A stretch of DNA of 64,000 nucleotides, taken from positions 17,192,637 through 17,256,636 of the forward strand of contig CM026425.1 in NCBI GenBank assembly GCA_014871385.1, given 5' to 3'. The position numbers and the translations under genes are program-made. This DNA is from Ceratodon purpureus. Lineage: Eukaryota > Streptophyta > Bryopsida > Pseudoditrichales > Ditrichaceae. Shown here one piece after another: positions 1 through 11,238 of the stretch. The notes under the pieces are model-generated. The model saw only the letters and a program-made list of their open reading frames with translations, searched no databases and was not told where the DNA came from. Position 1 is the first letter of the stretch, and each line of letters begins with the position of its first letter.

Positions 1-151
1 ATAAGCCAATTCATTTTGTTAATTTTAATACGTAAACAAACAATTTTATAAATGTACTACCTAACATATACAAGACACATTGCTCCTATCTTCCAACCGG
101 AGAAATCTTCACAGCTTAGATTGATTTAATTCCACCGATGCCACTCCAAGC
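1..151. other. AT-rich left edge, no gene seen
   Basis: No coding signal is seen before the ATG at 152. An in-frame TGA lies about 24 bases upstream of that ATG, so the reading frame does not extend left without a splice. Confidence 0.4.
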
Positions 152-278
152 ATGAATGGATCACATGCTCAAAGTGAAAAACCACCAAGTCATCTATTTG
201 AGAATGCCAATTTCAAACTGCCAAGTGTTCCAGGAGATTATATGTATTTCAATTTTATAAGAAGCTTTAATGAAAATC

Positions 279-287
279 ACATCGAAG
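279..287. repeat. 9-bp target-site duplication, left copy
   Basis: acatcgaag directly precedes the first base of the left inverted repeat; the identical 9-mer follows the right repeat at 11522-11530. Confidence 0.92.
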
Positions 288-570
288 GGGTCTCTCTAAT
301 TTCCCCCTACGAGCGGTGCAGCCGCCCCTCGAGCGGGCAGGGGCAGCGCTCGTTGGGTTTCCCCCCCCCGACCCTCTCCCGGGCTCCACTCCCCGTCCCC
401 GCGCCCGATGTCCCCGACTCCCCGTGCCCGTGGTAGCCCCCGCGCCCGGGATTGGAATGCCCGCCCGGCGAGACCCTCATCCGGGCCCCGAGACTTCTCA
501 TCCCCCTCCCCTCGTCATCCACCTCATCGTCGCGTCGTCTCTCTCCTCCCCGCGCCGTCGTCTGTCTGCG
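288..570 (+). repeat. Left terminal inverted repeat of the MULE (283 bp)
   Basis: This repeat matches the reverse complement of 11239-11521 over 283 bases with one difference seen by eye (cgtcgcgtc here, cgttgcgtc in the other arm). The single C/T difference at a CpG could be methylcytosine deamination. Similarity stops abruptly after tctgtctgcg. Confidence 0.93.
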
Positions 571-819
571 ATCCATTATTCGCGCCGCCACCGTTGAGGG
601 CTGATGGCGGCACTGTTTCAATGCGAGCTTGGACAGGGGTCCGCCATCGCTGTATCTCGAGCTCCTCCATGCACAAATCGACAGAGGTAGGAGGGCGTTC
701 TAGACTTGCATGGACTTGGCATGACGACGGAGTATAATATTGAAGGTGGAAGGCTATTCGGACGTTTGAATCTGCAGATCGAATCATGGTTGATGGGTGA
801 GATTTAGGGTCATCATGAT

Positions 820-3800
820 ATGGGGGGGGCAGAGGTTCTCCCGGAAGAGGGTTCTCTGGACTCTTTGGGCGGTCCTGATGGAGAGTGTGTGCCTTCTGTT
901 CATGCACTTCACCGGTCCGAAGGTGGGAGGGAGGCGACTTGTACACATGGGCTTCCTGTTCCGTCTTCTTCCTCGCATCGATTACCCTGTGGCAGTGCTG
1001 TTGATTTGTCCGTTGTCGGGGAGGACTGGACTTGGGAGGAGGACACCATTGTGGCCGGACTCAGAAGACATGGGACAGAGGTATGTGCCCAAGAGAACGG
1101 GGCGGTTGCCCAGGAAGGCCTGCTTCTTCGACACACTTCAGGGGAGGTGCAGGCTCATGTCGGCACTTCCAGGCAGCAAGGATCTGATGTAAGGATGGAA
1201 TCCGATAAGATCGGAGACCTAGGGTTCATGGGCGACGGTTTTCATGGAACTGAGCAAGACAGCGGGGAATGTGAGCAGTTACGAGGGGAAGAAGTGGAGG
1301 CCCAGTGTTTCGAGATACCTGTACAAGATGATTGTGGAGAACAAAGCGACACATTGGTCGCGGAGGATGTTGGAGGCGGAGTGGCTACTGCAGAGCATTT
1401 GCTGTCCGAGACAGTACCGGATGAGAAGCCCAAAAGGGCGCCATGGAGAAAAATGGCTGAATCGGTGAAGGCGTCTGTCCAGAGGCCTCCACCAGGCCCT
1501 TTCAGTCGAGCAGATCTGCGATGGGAGGCGAAGTCAAACCAAGGCAGGGGGAGGCGTAGAGAAACTCAACGTGCCACCATTCCATGGGATCGTTTAGATG
1601 ATTTCCTCGAAGGGGAGATGTCGGGTCGGCAGCATCCATGCACATTTGTAGAAGAGTCCAGGAAGTGCATGAAGAAGGATGATCGGAAACAGACCCGCTC
1701 CGAATCTGCAGTTCAAGAAATCAGGTATGATAACTCCCATTCTTGCAATGTCTAAGTTTCTGACTCTGTTTTCATAGTTGCCTGTCCGGAATGAGTATTT
1801 TAGGGTTTGGATAGGTGCCGTTCTCACTCCAAATCTCCTTTCTTCTGCAGCTACTGGTGTCAGTACGGCCCTGAGGATTACAGTCGGCAATATAAGGTAG
1901 AGATCCAGAAGGCCTTCTCCCATGTCCTTGTGCAAAGGAAGAATTCAACAAACCAGAAAACCGCTGTAAAGAAGGCTCAGAAGCTGCTGGACAAGGCTGC
2001 GAAGGAAGCTGAAAAACAAGCCCGTCCAAAGAAAAAGACCAAGAAGCAACCTGTACCAGATCTGAATGAGGAGGCAGAGCAGGAGGACGAGGAGGAGATT
2101 TTACGAATTCAGGAGGCCCAGGAGCAACTGCTGCGTGCCCAAGCCTTGGTCGAGCAGGCCGCAAGGCCTCAAAGGAAAACCAGGGTCAGCAAAGTACAAG
2201 CCGGGATGTCCATTAAACGGGGATGTCAATGTAATTTCATTGCCAAGCAACTTCAGATAGATGAGTCTTTATGTACCATTCAGTTTCACTGTATGAGCCA
2301 CACTAATCGGGAGGGCAAGCCATGCCATGGGACAGAGTTTGGCGGACAGAGAGCAGGCCTCTCCGGGCATTTATCCGCAGCCACAAAAAAATGGATAGCC
2401 GACACACTTAGGTCAGGTAAATCCCCAGCCCAAGTTATGGCTGACCACAAGGCGGAGGTGATGAGGTGCACGTAGAATAACCTGCCAGCCACCAGGGACA
2501 CGTTTATAATGCCATCAGATGTTTATAATATTGCGAACAAGTTAGCGAAGGAGTTGTGGGAGAAGCACCCAAACGATGCAATGAGCGTTCGGTTATGGAC
2601 AGACGAGAATCCTGATTGCTGGTACCACTACCGGGAGTACGGTACTTTGGAGCTGAATGATGCTCCCCCACCTGAAGATGACCCATTCTGTCTTGCAATC
2701 CAAACAGAATGGCAGCTTCAGATGATGGTGAGGCATGGTCACAGGAGGGCGTTGTCCATGGACGCCACGTTCTCCACCAACGCCCCCAAGGTATTCTTCT
2801 CCCTCTCATTGCGATTTGTCCTAATTAATCTCTTCGTAGTTCCGATTTGCTGGAGTTCTGAATGTACATGAAGGCTGTCCGTGTCCTGATTCTGTTTCCT
2901 GCCTGTCCGGAAATCTATCCAGTACCCCCTGTATACGGTTATGGTCTTCGACGAGTGGGAGCAGGGGATTCCAGTAGCCTTCACTATTCAGGGGAAGTCT
3001 AGGGAGGTCGACATTGAGCCATGGCTGCGGAAATTGCGGGACCGCTGCCTGGCCGTGAAGCCTGACTGGAAACCAAACGCTTTCTTGGTGGATAATGACA
3101 ATGCAGAACTCAACGCAATCAGGTCAGCGTCTTTTTCATTTCATTTTTTTTTCAAGACAGGCAGTCTCTGCCGCCTGTCCAGGATGGAGCCCTGTCTTAT
3201 GTAATGCGTATCTTACTGTTTACCTTGCTACCTATTTTGTACAGGGATTTGATACTCTCTGTTTCTGAGAATGCAGGAAGGTGTGGCCAGAAGCACAACC
3301 TGTCCCGGGAGAGAAAAAGGACGACGTGGCCATCCTCCTCTGCCTTTGGCACACTAGGAAGGCGTGGCTTGAGAATGCTACCCAGAAAATAAAAGCGAAC
3401 TACCTCCGAACTGAGATTCTTGCTGCCTGTGCGGATCTCATGTACGGGAATGGTATTCTCCAGGGGGATTTGGCTGTGAAGGCTGCAAGGGAGCGGTTCA
3501 AGTTTTTGAAGACAAAGTACCCCCAAGCGAAGGCATTCTTTGTTTACTTTGAAGCCACATGGATTTCGAAGCTTGAGATGTGGGTGAAGGGGTTCCGCAA
3601 CATGCCTCACGCCAACCAGGATACAAACGCAGCTGTTGAGAGTTATCACGCAAACCTGAAGTCGATTTTGAGGTCTTCCAGAGCTAAATTTGACGGACGC
3701 AGGGTAGATTGGCTGGTCTACCACTTGCTCAAAGAAGTTTTGATACACTACTGGTATGCAGTGCAATGTAAGCTGTACGGATTCATCAAGAATGGTAAGG

Positions 3801-4459
3801 CAGAGGGCATAGTCGCCAATGCTGTCATACGGGCTGAGGAGATCCCAGATGAACATGTGAAGATCTGTCTACCCGAGGGCGTGGCTTATGTTGCTTCGCA
3901 GACGAATTTTCCAGTCATTTGGGTCATCACCAGTCCAGATTCGGACTGGGCTCACTGTAGTTGGCCTTTGGGAATGAGGGGCAATACCTGTAAACATGTC
4001 GTGAAAGTTTTCCGGATGATTAACCCCGATGCTCAGCCTGGTGACATTATCAGATATGCTGGAACGCTGCGGGGCACTATACGGGTTGGGGCGCGACCAG
4101 CTGGGATTACCTTGATTGCTGCAGATACTGCCTTCGACAGTGCTCAAGACAGGGGAAAACACGAAGCCACAGAAGACGATCCCGAGAAGGAACTGTGCAA
4201 CGGCAAGGCAGTCCTGGCTGAACTCGACACAATGTTGGTAGAGAACCGAGGACTTAGGAAAAATTTTATAGCAATGTTAAATGAGTGTAAAGGCAAGATG
4301 GCTTCCTTCAAGGTTAAGGCTGACGCAGGTTTGCTCCATCCTTTGTCCCAGCCTTCTTTCAAAGTGGCGGCCGGTCCCAAGAACCTTAGGAGGTTTAAGG
4401 CGTGTTCTGAAACAGGCACCAAGAAGCGAGGCGGCCAATCCCGGAAATGGACCTCTTAG
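820..4459 (+). CDS. MULE transposase (mudrA-type), four exons, one in-frame TAG
   Basis: Exons 820-1724, 1851-2790, 2923-3122 and 3277-4459 have GT-AG introns and keep one frame over 1076 codons. Residues 1-300 are acidic and unrecognised. A Cys/His cluster (RGCQCNF ... FHCMSH ... PCHGTEFGG) near residue 430-470 may bind DNA. The MULE catalytic core follows: SMDATF (Asp about 606), FLVDNDNAEL (Asp about 672) and NAAVESYH (Glu about 803), consistent with a DDE triad. The C-terminus has a SWIM-like motif, HCSWPLGMRGNTCKH, at about 908-922. Codon 510 (2473-2475) is TAG, although homologous-looking sequence continues in the same frame on both sides, so this copy is probably a single-nonsense allele. 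Start at 820 is chosen because it opens the longest frame, 250 bases inside the left TIR. It should cut and join DNA at the element ends in the nucleus. Confidence 0.85.
1725..1850 (+). other. Transposase intron 1 with CCTGTCCGGA motif
   Basis: Donor gtatga and acceptor ttctgcag. The intron carries cctgtccgga at 1781-1790. Intron 2 (2791-2922) carries the same 10-mer at 2902-2911, ending 11 bases before the acceptor. Intron 3 (3123-3276) has the variant cctgtccagg near 3174. Confidence 0.75.
2473..2475 (+). other. In-frame TAG inside the transposase exon 2
   Basis: The frame reads ...MRCT, stop, NNLPATRDTFIMPSDV... with no GT-AG intron of plausible size and phase able to remove the stop. A CAG-to-TAG transition is the simplest origin. 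Sequencing error or readthrough cannot be excluded from the sequence. Confidence 0.75.
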
Positions 4460-6327
4460 GCCTGTCCGGACAGCTTCATGTACATTATTGCATTCATTTT
4501 ATAAAGATTGAATTCAGACGTCTTCATATACCTGTCCGGATTATGTGACTCTTCCGCTGTCCATATACTCTTCTCTGTCCAGAAGACTACTTCTGCCTAT
4601 GGTATCCTTTGTCAGTTTAGCCTGAAATGTAAAACTTAATTGGTCCGTTAATGTTCTTAATCCCTACTGTATTCCATGTGTTTCTTTCCTTAAATTTCTT
4701 ATTGTTTGAGGCCGACCTGTCCGATCCTCCTTATTGTTTTATCCATGAACCTTGCTACTCTTGCACGGTCATGATGTTGCTTTTGAGCTCTTGATCGTTT
4801 TCTGTTATTTCATGTTTATGTTGTTTAGGCATTCCACTTTCCCCTACAATGTCTGTATTTCGGAATTCTTAATCATTATGTGTTCCGTATATGCATTTCT
4901 TTGTTTCTTATTATGTTCTCCACGTCTCCTTTTTCATCCAATTGGTGTGTCTATTTATCCATGCCTATTGGGTCGAATTTGTTTATTTCGGTTATTGCAA
5001 TTTTATTTTTTTTTGAGTTTCTGGTACCTTCTTATTTTTTTTATTTGTAGAACCCAAAGAGTACTTGTGTTTCTTTGTAAATACTTCTCTTCCCATATTA
5101 TGTTTCCATTGATTCATTACGTTTTTTTATGTTCTCTTTCGGCGTTCTTCTCCTTCTTTCTCCTTTCCTTTTTTAAATTTTATTTATAATTTTTTTTATA
5201 TATATATTTTTTATTTCATGTACTCTTACGAATTCATTACATTTTATCCATTTATCCATTTTTTTTTTTCATTTGACTGTCAATTCGTTCCCCTTTTTCT
5301 CTAGTTACTTTTATGATTGTTTTTATAACTTTAAAGACACGCTTCTTTGTTTTATTTCTTTTATATTTCTCCTGCAAACCTTCCCCTCATTTCATAACCT
5401 CCACATAATGTTGGTTCTATGTCCCTTCACATATGTAACACTCTATGTTTCCGATCATTTTTTTTTATTTTTTATTTTTTTCCTTTTCTTTTTCAAAAAT
5501 TATTTTTCTCCAATACTTAAACACCAGAGAACAAAGTCATCGAACACCCCAAACCCCTACTCCCTGAACGACACTGCCGCCCCAAGTCCTCACACAGCCC
5601 CTCAAACCGCCTAAGGGACACAGCCAACCCCTCCCACCGCTATCCCTCCTCCCACTTGAACACACTCTAAACCCAAAAAAAAGACAATGTCCGGTAGATG
5701 AAGGTGCACCCTGTCCGGGGTCTGCACTCATCAGTTTATAATTTTATTTTTTTTTCTTTAAGCACATAAAACTTGGACGCCCCTGCATCCTGTCCGGGGT
5801 GTGCAAGGGTCATTACTCGTTTTTTTTTTTTTATTTGTTTAACCACATAAAACTTGGACGCCCCTGCATCCTGTCCGGGGTGTGCAAGGGTCATTACTCG
5901 TTTCTTTTTTTTTTGTTTAACCACATAAAACTTGGGTGCGGGAGAGTAAAGGGAGAACTACAGCAGTGCAATATCTACACCCCAAGGCATACACGTCTGA
6001 GGGTTCGTCTCAAGACAGGTAAAAGAGCACGATTTCCAAACAGAAAGAGCAGACCGGAATAAACGTAAGACAGCTCAGAACGTGAATATACAGTGTTCGA
6101 TGCCAGAATTGTTCAAGACAGAAATACGTACTAAGAGATATCCCAAAAAATTAAAGTCAGAAGTCCTCAAAAAAATGTTTTCCTGCTCAAGACAGGGGCG
6201 GGCACCCTTGCTCATCTCCCCATATTATATCTTCTGGATTCATACCCACTGAGAACTCTATAAAAATATGTACTGAAATAGTTCATCTAATCGTAAACCG
6301 GTATATCTACATAGGCGACCTCACCCA
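4460..6327. other. Intergenic spacer between the convergent MULE genes
   Basis: The spacer holds the 3' ends of both genes. Between about 4600 and 5560 the + strand is strongly T-rich with little purine, producing spurious hydrophobic ORFs. CTGTCCGG octamers occur at 4462, 4532, 5711, 5790 and 5870. The first overlaps its own reverse complement (cctgtccggacag), giving a palindrome. No third gene was found. Confidence 0.6.
5763..5940 (+). repeat. Tandem repeat, about 80-bp unit, with CTGTCCGG in two units
   Basis: Units beginning cacataaaacttgg start at 5763, 5844 and 5922 (the third is partial). The first two contain cctgtccggggtgtgcaagg and a poly-T run. A diverged relative with ccctgtccggggtctgca lies just upstream at about 5709. 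Confidence 0.85.
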
Positions 6328-9300
6328 CTATTGGCTTGGTAAAACCACGACAGGGGTGCAAGACAGATACTGTCCGGCTATGTCGGCCACATCTTCCGCC
6401 CCTGCCCTGTCCGGACCAGAGCAGCCGCCCTCTTCAGTTCCACCTTCGACACAATCCCACCGGCTGCCTGTAGAGTGATCCGATGTGCTAGTTCCCAGGC
6501 TGTATTGATTCTCCGACCGAGCTTGAAAGACTCCCAGCTGGTCCAAACTGCATAACACTTGGGAGGCCCTGATCTGATCAAAGTCCACCAGGTCTTCGGT
6601 GACGTTCCAAACCTGAAGTTTCCCATGCAGATGATGGAGGCTGTCCGCCAAGAGCTTCTTCGCTGCCGTAAAAAGCCCAGCACCGGCTGCCGGCCATATC
6701 CCAGTGGCCTCCACAGCACCGAAAATATAACCTAGATCGATATTCTCCCGGTAGAGGAGAATATTTCTGAATGCATCGGCGACCCCTGCCTGGTCCACAT
6801 CGGGACGACTAACCCACATGTCACGCAGGACTCCTTCCTTCCCCAAGGCGATGGTATCAAGGCAGGCTCGTATGATTGTGTCACCGCGCCAAGCCTTGAA
6901 GCCGGTGCTCTGTCCGCCCCGGTCCTCAGCCGTGTCGAGCACTTCCCGAAACGTCTCGAAATCCTCGCCTTGCGTGTCCATGGTCGGGAAGAATACCTTG
7001 CCCACCCGGATGAGCTCTTCCATGGCAAGCAGGATCTCGGCAGCGTGGGAGTTGAGAGTCTGATGAGTGAGGCCCAATATAGGGCACAGCATCGGTGTCC
7101 GGGCCCCTATTTGACTCCTCGCAAATAACTTCATAGCACGCGCCATATGGGGGGGTTCATTGCGCTGCCCAATCCTCTTCCCCTCCAACTCCATCCACTT
7201 CATCAGTCCCTGGAATTCCTCTTCTGAGTGCTCGAAAGGCCGGTTAATGCAGCAGGGTGTTGGCTTGTTAATCGCTTCCATAAATAATGGCGACCAGCAC
7301 CACTCGATGTGTTCCTCCCTCATTCGCACCCCTTGGTCATATCGCGCCATCTCTTCCGCCACGAACGCATTGCGATCCCGGTCTACCTGCATGATCTTCC
7401 CTTCAAACTCCCGCTGTCTCTCCTGGAAGGTGAGCACCTCGTCGTGGTACAGGTAAAACTCTTGAATTTCTTTGTCAATCGCCTCTCCCGACTTCAGAGT
7501 GAATGCGGCCTTGCACCGATCCAGCCCAGCCGTCACTGCCACAGAGAAGGAACCCTACATCCCCACCACGACTTTCCTAATTAAAAAAGCATTTCAAGGC
7601 CCATCTAGACATACGTAACATCTCAAGATAAAAATCAGTGTCAACCCCAAACACCCCCGGAAACGAACTCTCCCTCTCATGCCGAACCACTTACCACCAG
7701 GTCCGCGTCGAACTGAACGGCGCCCCATGCCGCAGATACTAGACCCCCGAGCTTCCCCTGCTCTTGAAGAAACCGCAATGTCTCCAGAGGGCCCTGGAGC
7801 CCGGTCATCAACTCCGGTGCAATCAGCGTCCCGCAGCACTCCTGCAAGCAATACAGCCCCGGGGGGTTCGAGGGTGCCTTTGGCGCACTACGTGGGTCGA
7901 CCGAAGGGAACAACTCCACCGCCTTCGCCTCAGCCATTGCCTTCACGCGTGCCCTCACCCCTGCCGGTGTTCGCCTTCGTGGCGTCTCCTTCTCCTGCCG
8001 AACCCCGCTGCCTAAACGAACCCCGCCGTCGTCTTCAACCTCAACGTCTGCAGTACCCTGCGCCCCCTGAAATTCATCATGAAACCCGTCTTCTCCAGGA
8101 CCATGACCCTCGAATCTGTCCCTCTTCCTCTTCACCCCGGTGTCCTCTCTCACCCCCTGTCCCGCGCCATCAGCCCCCACCCCCCTACCCATCCTCCCCC
8201 CGGTAGCCCCGCGAGTCCGCTGCGCAATTCTACCAAGTGGCGTCGTCTCCCCACCGTCTCGCATTCCTCGACCAGTTGGCGTTTTGGTCGCCCCTCCGCT
8301 CTTACCCCAACCCCCAGATGGAGTACCCTTTTTCCCCTTCCCCCCCCGGCTACACCCTGCTCCACTGTCCGACGATGTGTCGGAGATGACTTGCTTTTTT
8401 TTTTTTCTGCCTGAAGGCGAAGCCCCTTTCCCCGAGCCGCTACCAATCTCTGTGACCCTACGCGGTGGAGTCTTCTTCGTTGGTGACTGTGTAGCCGGTG
8501 TCCCCCTCCGCTCACGATCCGCCTGTAGTCCGGCCAGGACCTCGGCGACACTCGGCCCATCTCCGAGCAGTCGTCTCTTCACTTCGGACAGCTCGTCCCT
8601 TCCCGTGGCCCGTGAACTCTGACCTCTTCCATCCTGCTCTCCACCGGCGACCCCCTGTTCCCCGTCGCCATCGCCTTCCCCTCCGCCCACTTGTTCCCCG
8701 TCGCTCCTTTCGGCGCTGCCCGGAGCCCGCCCATCCGGAGTGCTCAAATCCAGCGGGGGTAGTTCCCCGGCTGTACTATTCCTCTGCCGAGACCCGCCTG
8801 CCTGTGTTTCGCCGGCATCCCCTTCCGCCCCCGAATCCTCCTTGTCGCTGCGCCGTATCTTCTTCTTTTTACCACCGTCTTTCTTCACCTCCGGCCTTTT
8901 CCCTAGCATCTGCCAAGGCAGGGCCAGATTATACTTGGCGAAGACAGCTCGCGCCACTTTATTGCCTTCAATCCCATGGGCTGGGTAGATTTTTAGGGGC
9001 CCGTTGTCAATGTACTCGTAGCAGGGACACGCTCCGGACTTACGATGCCATCCGAGTGTGGCTTTGTCCACCATCTCAGCGTCGCAGTATTTGCAAATGA
9101 ACGGTATCTTCGTCCTAGACTTCCCCTTCTCCTGATTCGGCTCTTCATCCTTTCGATACAGTAAATTCACCTCCACCATGAGCCAATCGTGCTCGCTCAT
9201 GGTGAAGGCGTCTCGGCATGCCTCATATCCTGCCGCGACACTTGTGCAAACTATCACCTCTTCCGGCCCATATTTTCCCTCCACCAGAAGCTGCAACACA

Positions 9301-10796
9301 CCCCCCCACACACACCCGAACCCCCCCCCCCCCCCCCCCCCCCCCCAAGTGCAAACACAGTCAGTATGCTTCAGATCCTCAACCCGAATTGAGCACCACG
9401 TCCGAACCGGTAATTACAGGGAGGAGAAGATGGTAGTCCACTAACCCCGTCTACCATGCCCGGTTCCTGCGTTGCAATTCTCCTCTGCCATTCTTTGGAC
9501 AGATCGGAGACGTGCAGAATTGTCGCCCGATGCCACAATACATCGCAGGCGTTGTCCTTGGACAGCCCGGAGAGGTCTGGTGTTTCAAGATTGTCAATCT
9601 GCAGGACAAGGTAAGGGAGGGAAAACGTAAGATGGAAACATGGTACGAGAGAGAATGAACTGAATGAGAGACGCTAGAAACGGAGCCTGTCCGGAGAGGT
9701 AGAGGGGATCAGAGAATTGAGATCTTGGCTTCAAAAAACTAAAAGAAATTAAAAAAAGTCGGAAGTCCTCAAGGAATGGTGAAGGAGGGGAAGGCCTAAT
9801 GGCGGATTCGGACAGGGCCTCCCGTGGGGGAAAAAAAAAAAAAAAAAAAACAAAAAAAAACCAATAGAAAAGGAAAAAAATTAAAAATAACATGAAAAAA
9901 TTGAAAACAAGATGGGAAAACGGAAAATGAAAGAGAGAGGGAGATTAATGGAAAAAGTGACGAAAATGAAGAGAGAGAAAGAAATAAAAAAATTAAAAAA
10001 TCAGCAAGCACAAGGTGAAACTGCAAAGAGGATGAGACTTTCATAAAACAAGGTAGGCGAAAGGAGGTTGGGGAAATATGAAAGAGAAGATCAACAAACA
10101 CAGACATTCAAATTCAGTAAGGAAAAATCAGGACAGACTCGAAGGAGAGGGAGTTAGCGAGATCATGGGAAATGCAGAAATTTAATGTAAATCAACCTGG
10201 AAGAACAATTTCAACGGCAAGACGAAGATTAGATGAAAAAAAAATAAAAAAAAAATCCAGAGAACCGCCCCGGACAGGACAGGACAGCGTCTCCGGACAG
10301 GGAGAAATGCGAGGTTCCCGAAGGGGACGGACATTACACGCTTTGGACATAGCCATCGAGAGGCACTTCTGAAGACTCATAGGGAAACAGATCAGTACGA
10401 GGGATGGGGACAAGAGCTCAGTGGGGAGGGAGATAAAAAAAAGTCAAACAATTAAAAAATAAACTTCTTCCGTTACTGCACAAAACGCTAAACATTTGGA
10501 CAGGTCGAAACTGACCTACTTGTCGACAATGTCTGAAGGAAGCGCAGCAACGACAGAGCCTAGACAGGGAGAGATAGATAGAACTGCATTACACCTGTCC
10601 GGAAATAGGAAAACTTCCGTTAAGGACAGAGAACACATGAGTGACATAGACCTAAAACGAAACAAAGAAGGACGACGACAGCAGGAGAAACGGACAGGAG
10701 GGAATATGAAGAAGAGATTAAAAAAAAAAAAAAAAACCGAAGACTATGCAGAAGGGCCGGGAATGAGGTACTCACCAAGTCCCGTATGTTCTTCAT
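6328..10796 (-). CDS. Second MULE gene, unknown function, zinc-finger-like motif
   Basis: Model on the minus strand: exons 10796-10776 (MKNIRDL), 9598-9446, 9290-7695 and 7554-6328. They join in one frame to about 998 residues with GT-AG introns; the tiny first exon is the least certain. A Cys2-His-Cys cluster (CKYCDAEM ... HRKSGACPC) lies at about residues 124-148. It is followed by about 300 residues of Gly/Ser/Lys/Arg-rich low-complexity sequence with basic runs such as GRKKKKQ, suggesting nuclear localisation, and then a folded-looking C-terminal 400 residues. No DDE motif is seen. The gene converges on the transposase, starts inside the right TIR and occupies the mudrB position, but I see no resemblance that lets me name it. 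It could bind element DNA, assist integration or counter silencing; these are inferences. Its 5' region has AAACCCTA telo-box-like motifs (about 11078 and 11116). Confidence 0.65.
9321..9346 (+). repeat. 26-base poly-C tract
   Basis: Uninterrupted C run on the + strand in intron 2 of the second MULE gene (poly-G in its sense strand), preceded by a CA-rich stretch. Potential G-quadruplex former in the pre-mRNA. Confidence 0.9.
9599..10775 (-). other. Long strand-biased intron 1 of the second MULE gene
   Basis: About 1.2 kb that is purine-rich on the + strand, so pyrimidine-rich in the sense of the gene. CTGTCCGG octamers lie at 9687, 10270, 10293 and 10595 in both orientations, with near matches at 9808, 10498 and 10691. 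The intron call depends on the proposed 21-nt first exon. Confidence 0.45.
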
Positions 10797-11238
10797 GACC
10801 GTTCCCCACCGAAGCCGTGACGTCCTCCTCCGCTGAGCTCCACCTCGCTACTCCCCCTCTTCTGAGGTCCACCTCGCTGCTCCTCCCCCACTGAGATTGG
10901 CAGCTTGAAGGACCTAAACCTAAACCACTCCACCAAAGGAGTCCAACCCGAACCCTGTATCTACCGACAGCGACTCGAAAACCTAGGACGGATCTCCATG
11001 TACCCGCACCGCATATTCACCAACATCCCAACCCAGCAATCCCCGAGCTCCAAAGGGGCCACAACCTAAAAACCCTAAACCGCTACGGCATTTTCTCTGC
11101 TGTTTTCTCCGACCTAAACCCTAAACAAGCTCTCCTCTAGCTGGTTACCACCATCGCTGATTGTACACTACCCTAACCACAATGCAAACAAGCTGTCCGG
11201 AACCATAACAACGGACACAGCAAAACTCCAAGACACGG

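Noticed and set aside
307-737. ORFs within the left TIR, mirrored at the right TIR
   Set aside because: They are low-complexity Pro/Arg frames caused by the GC-rich inverted repeat and occur in both arms.
2417-2500. A possible short intron that would remove the transposase TAG
   Set aside because: The donor gtaaat and acceptor caccag leave mismatched phases, giving an early stop after joining.
4752-5614. Two hydrophobic ORFs rich in Phe, Leu and Ser
   Set aside because: They come from a T-rich strand in the transposon spacer and have no family resemblance or gene context.
7679-9444. Several Pro/Arg/Ser-rich ORFs on the + strand
   Set aside because: They are antisense shadows of the GC-rich third exon of the second MULE gene.
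11067-11127. CCCTAAA strings as interstitial telomere repeats
   Set aside because: Only isolated AAACCCTAA motifs occur, as in plant promoters (also in the QCR7 first introns), not tandem telomere arrays.
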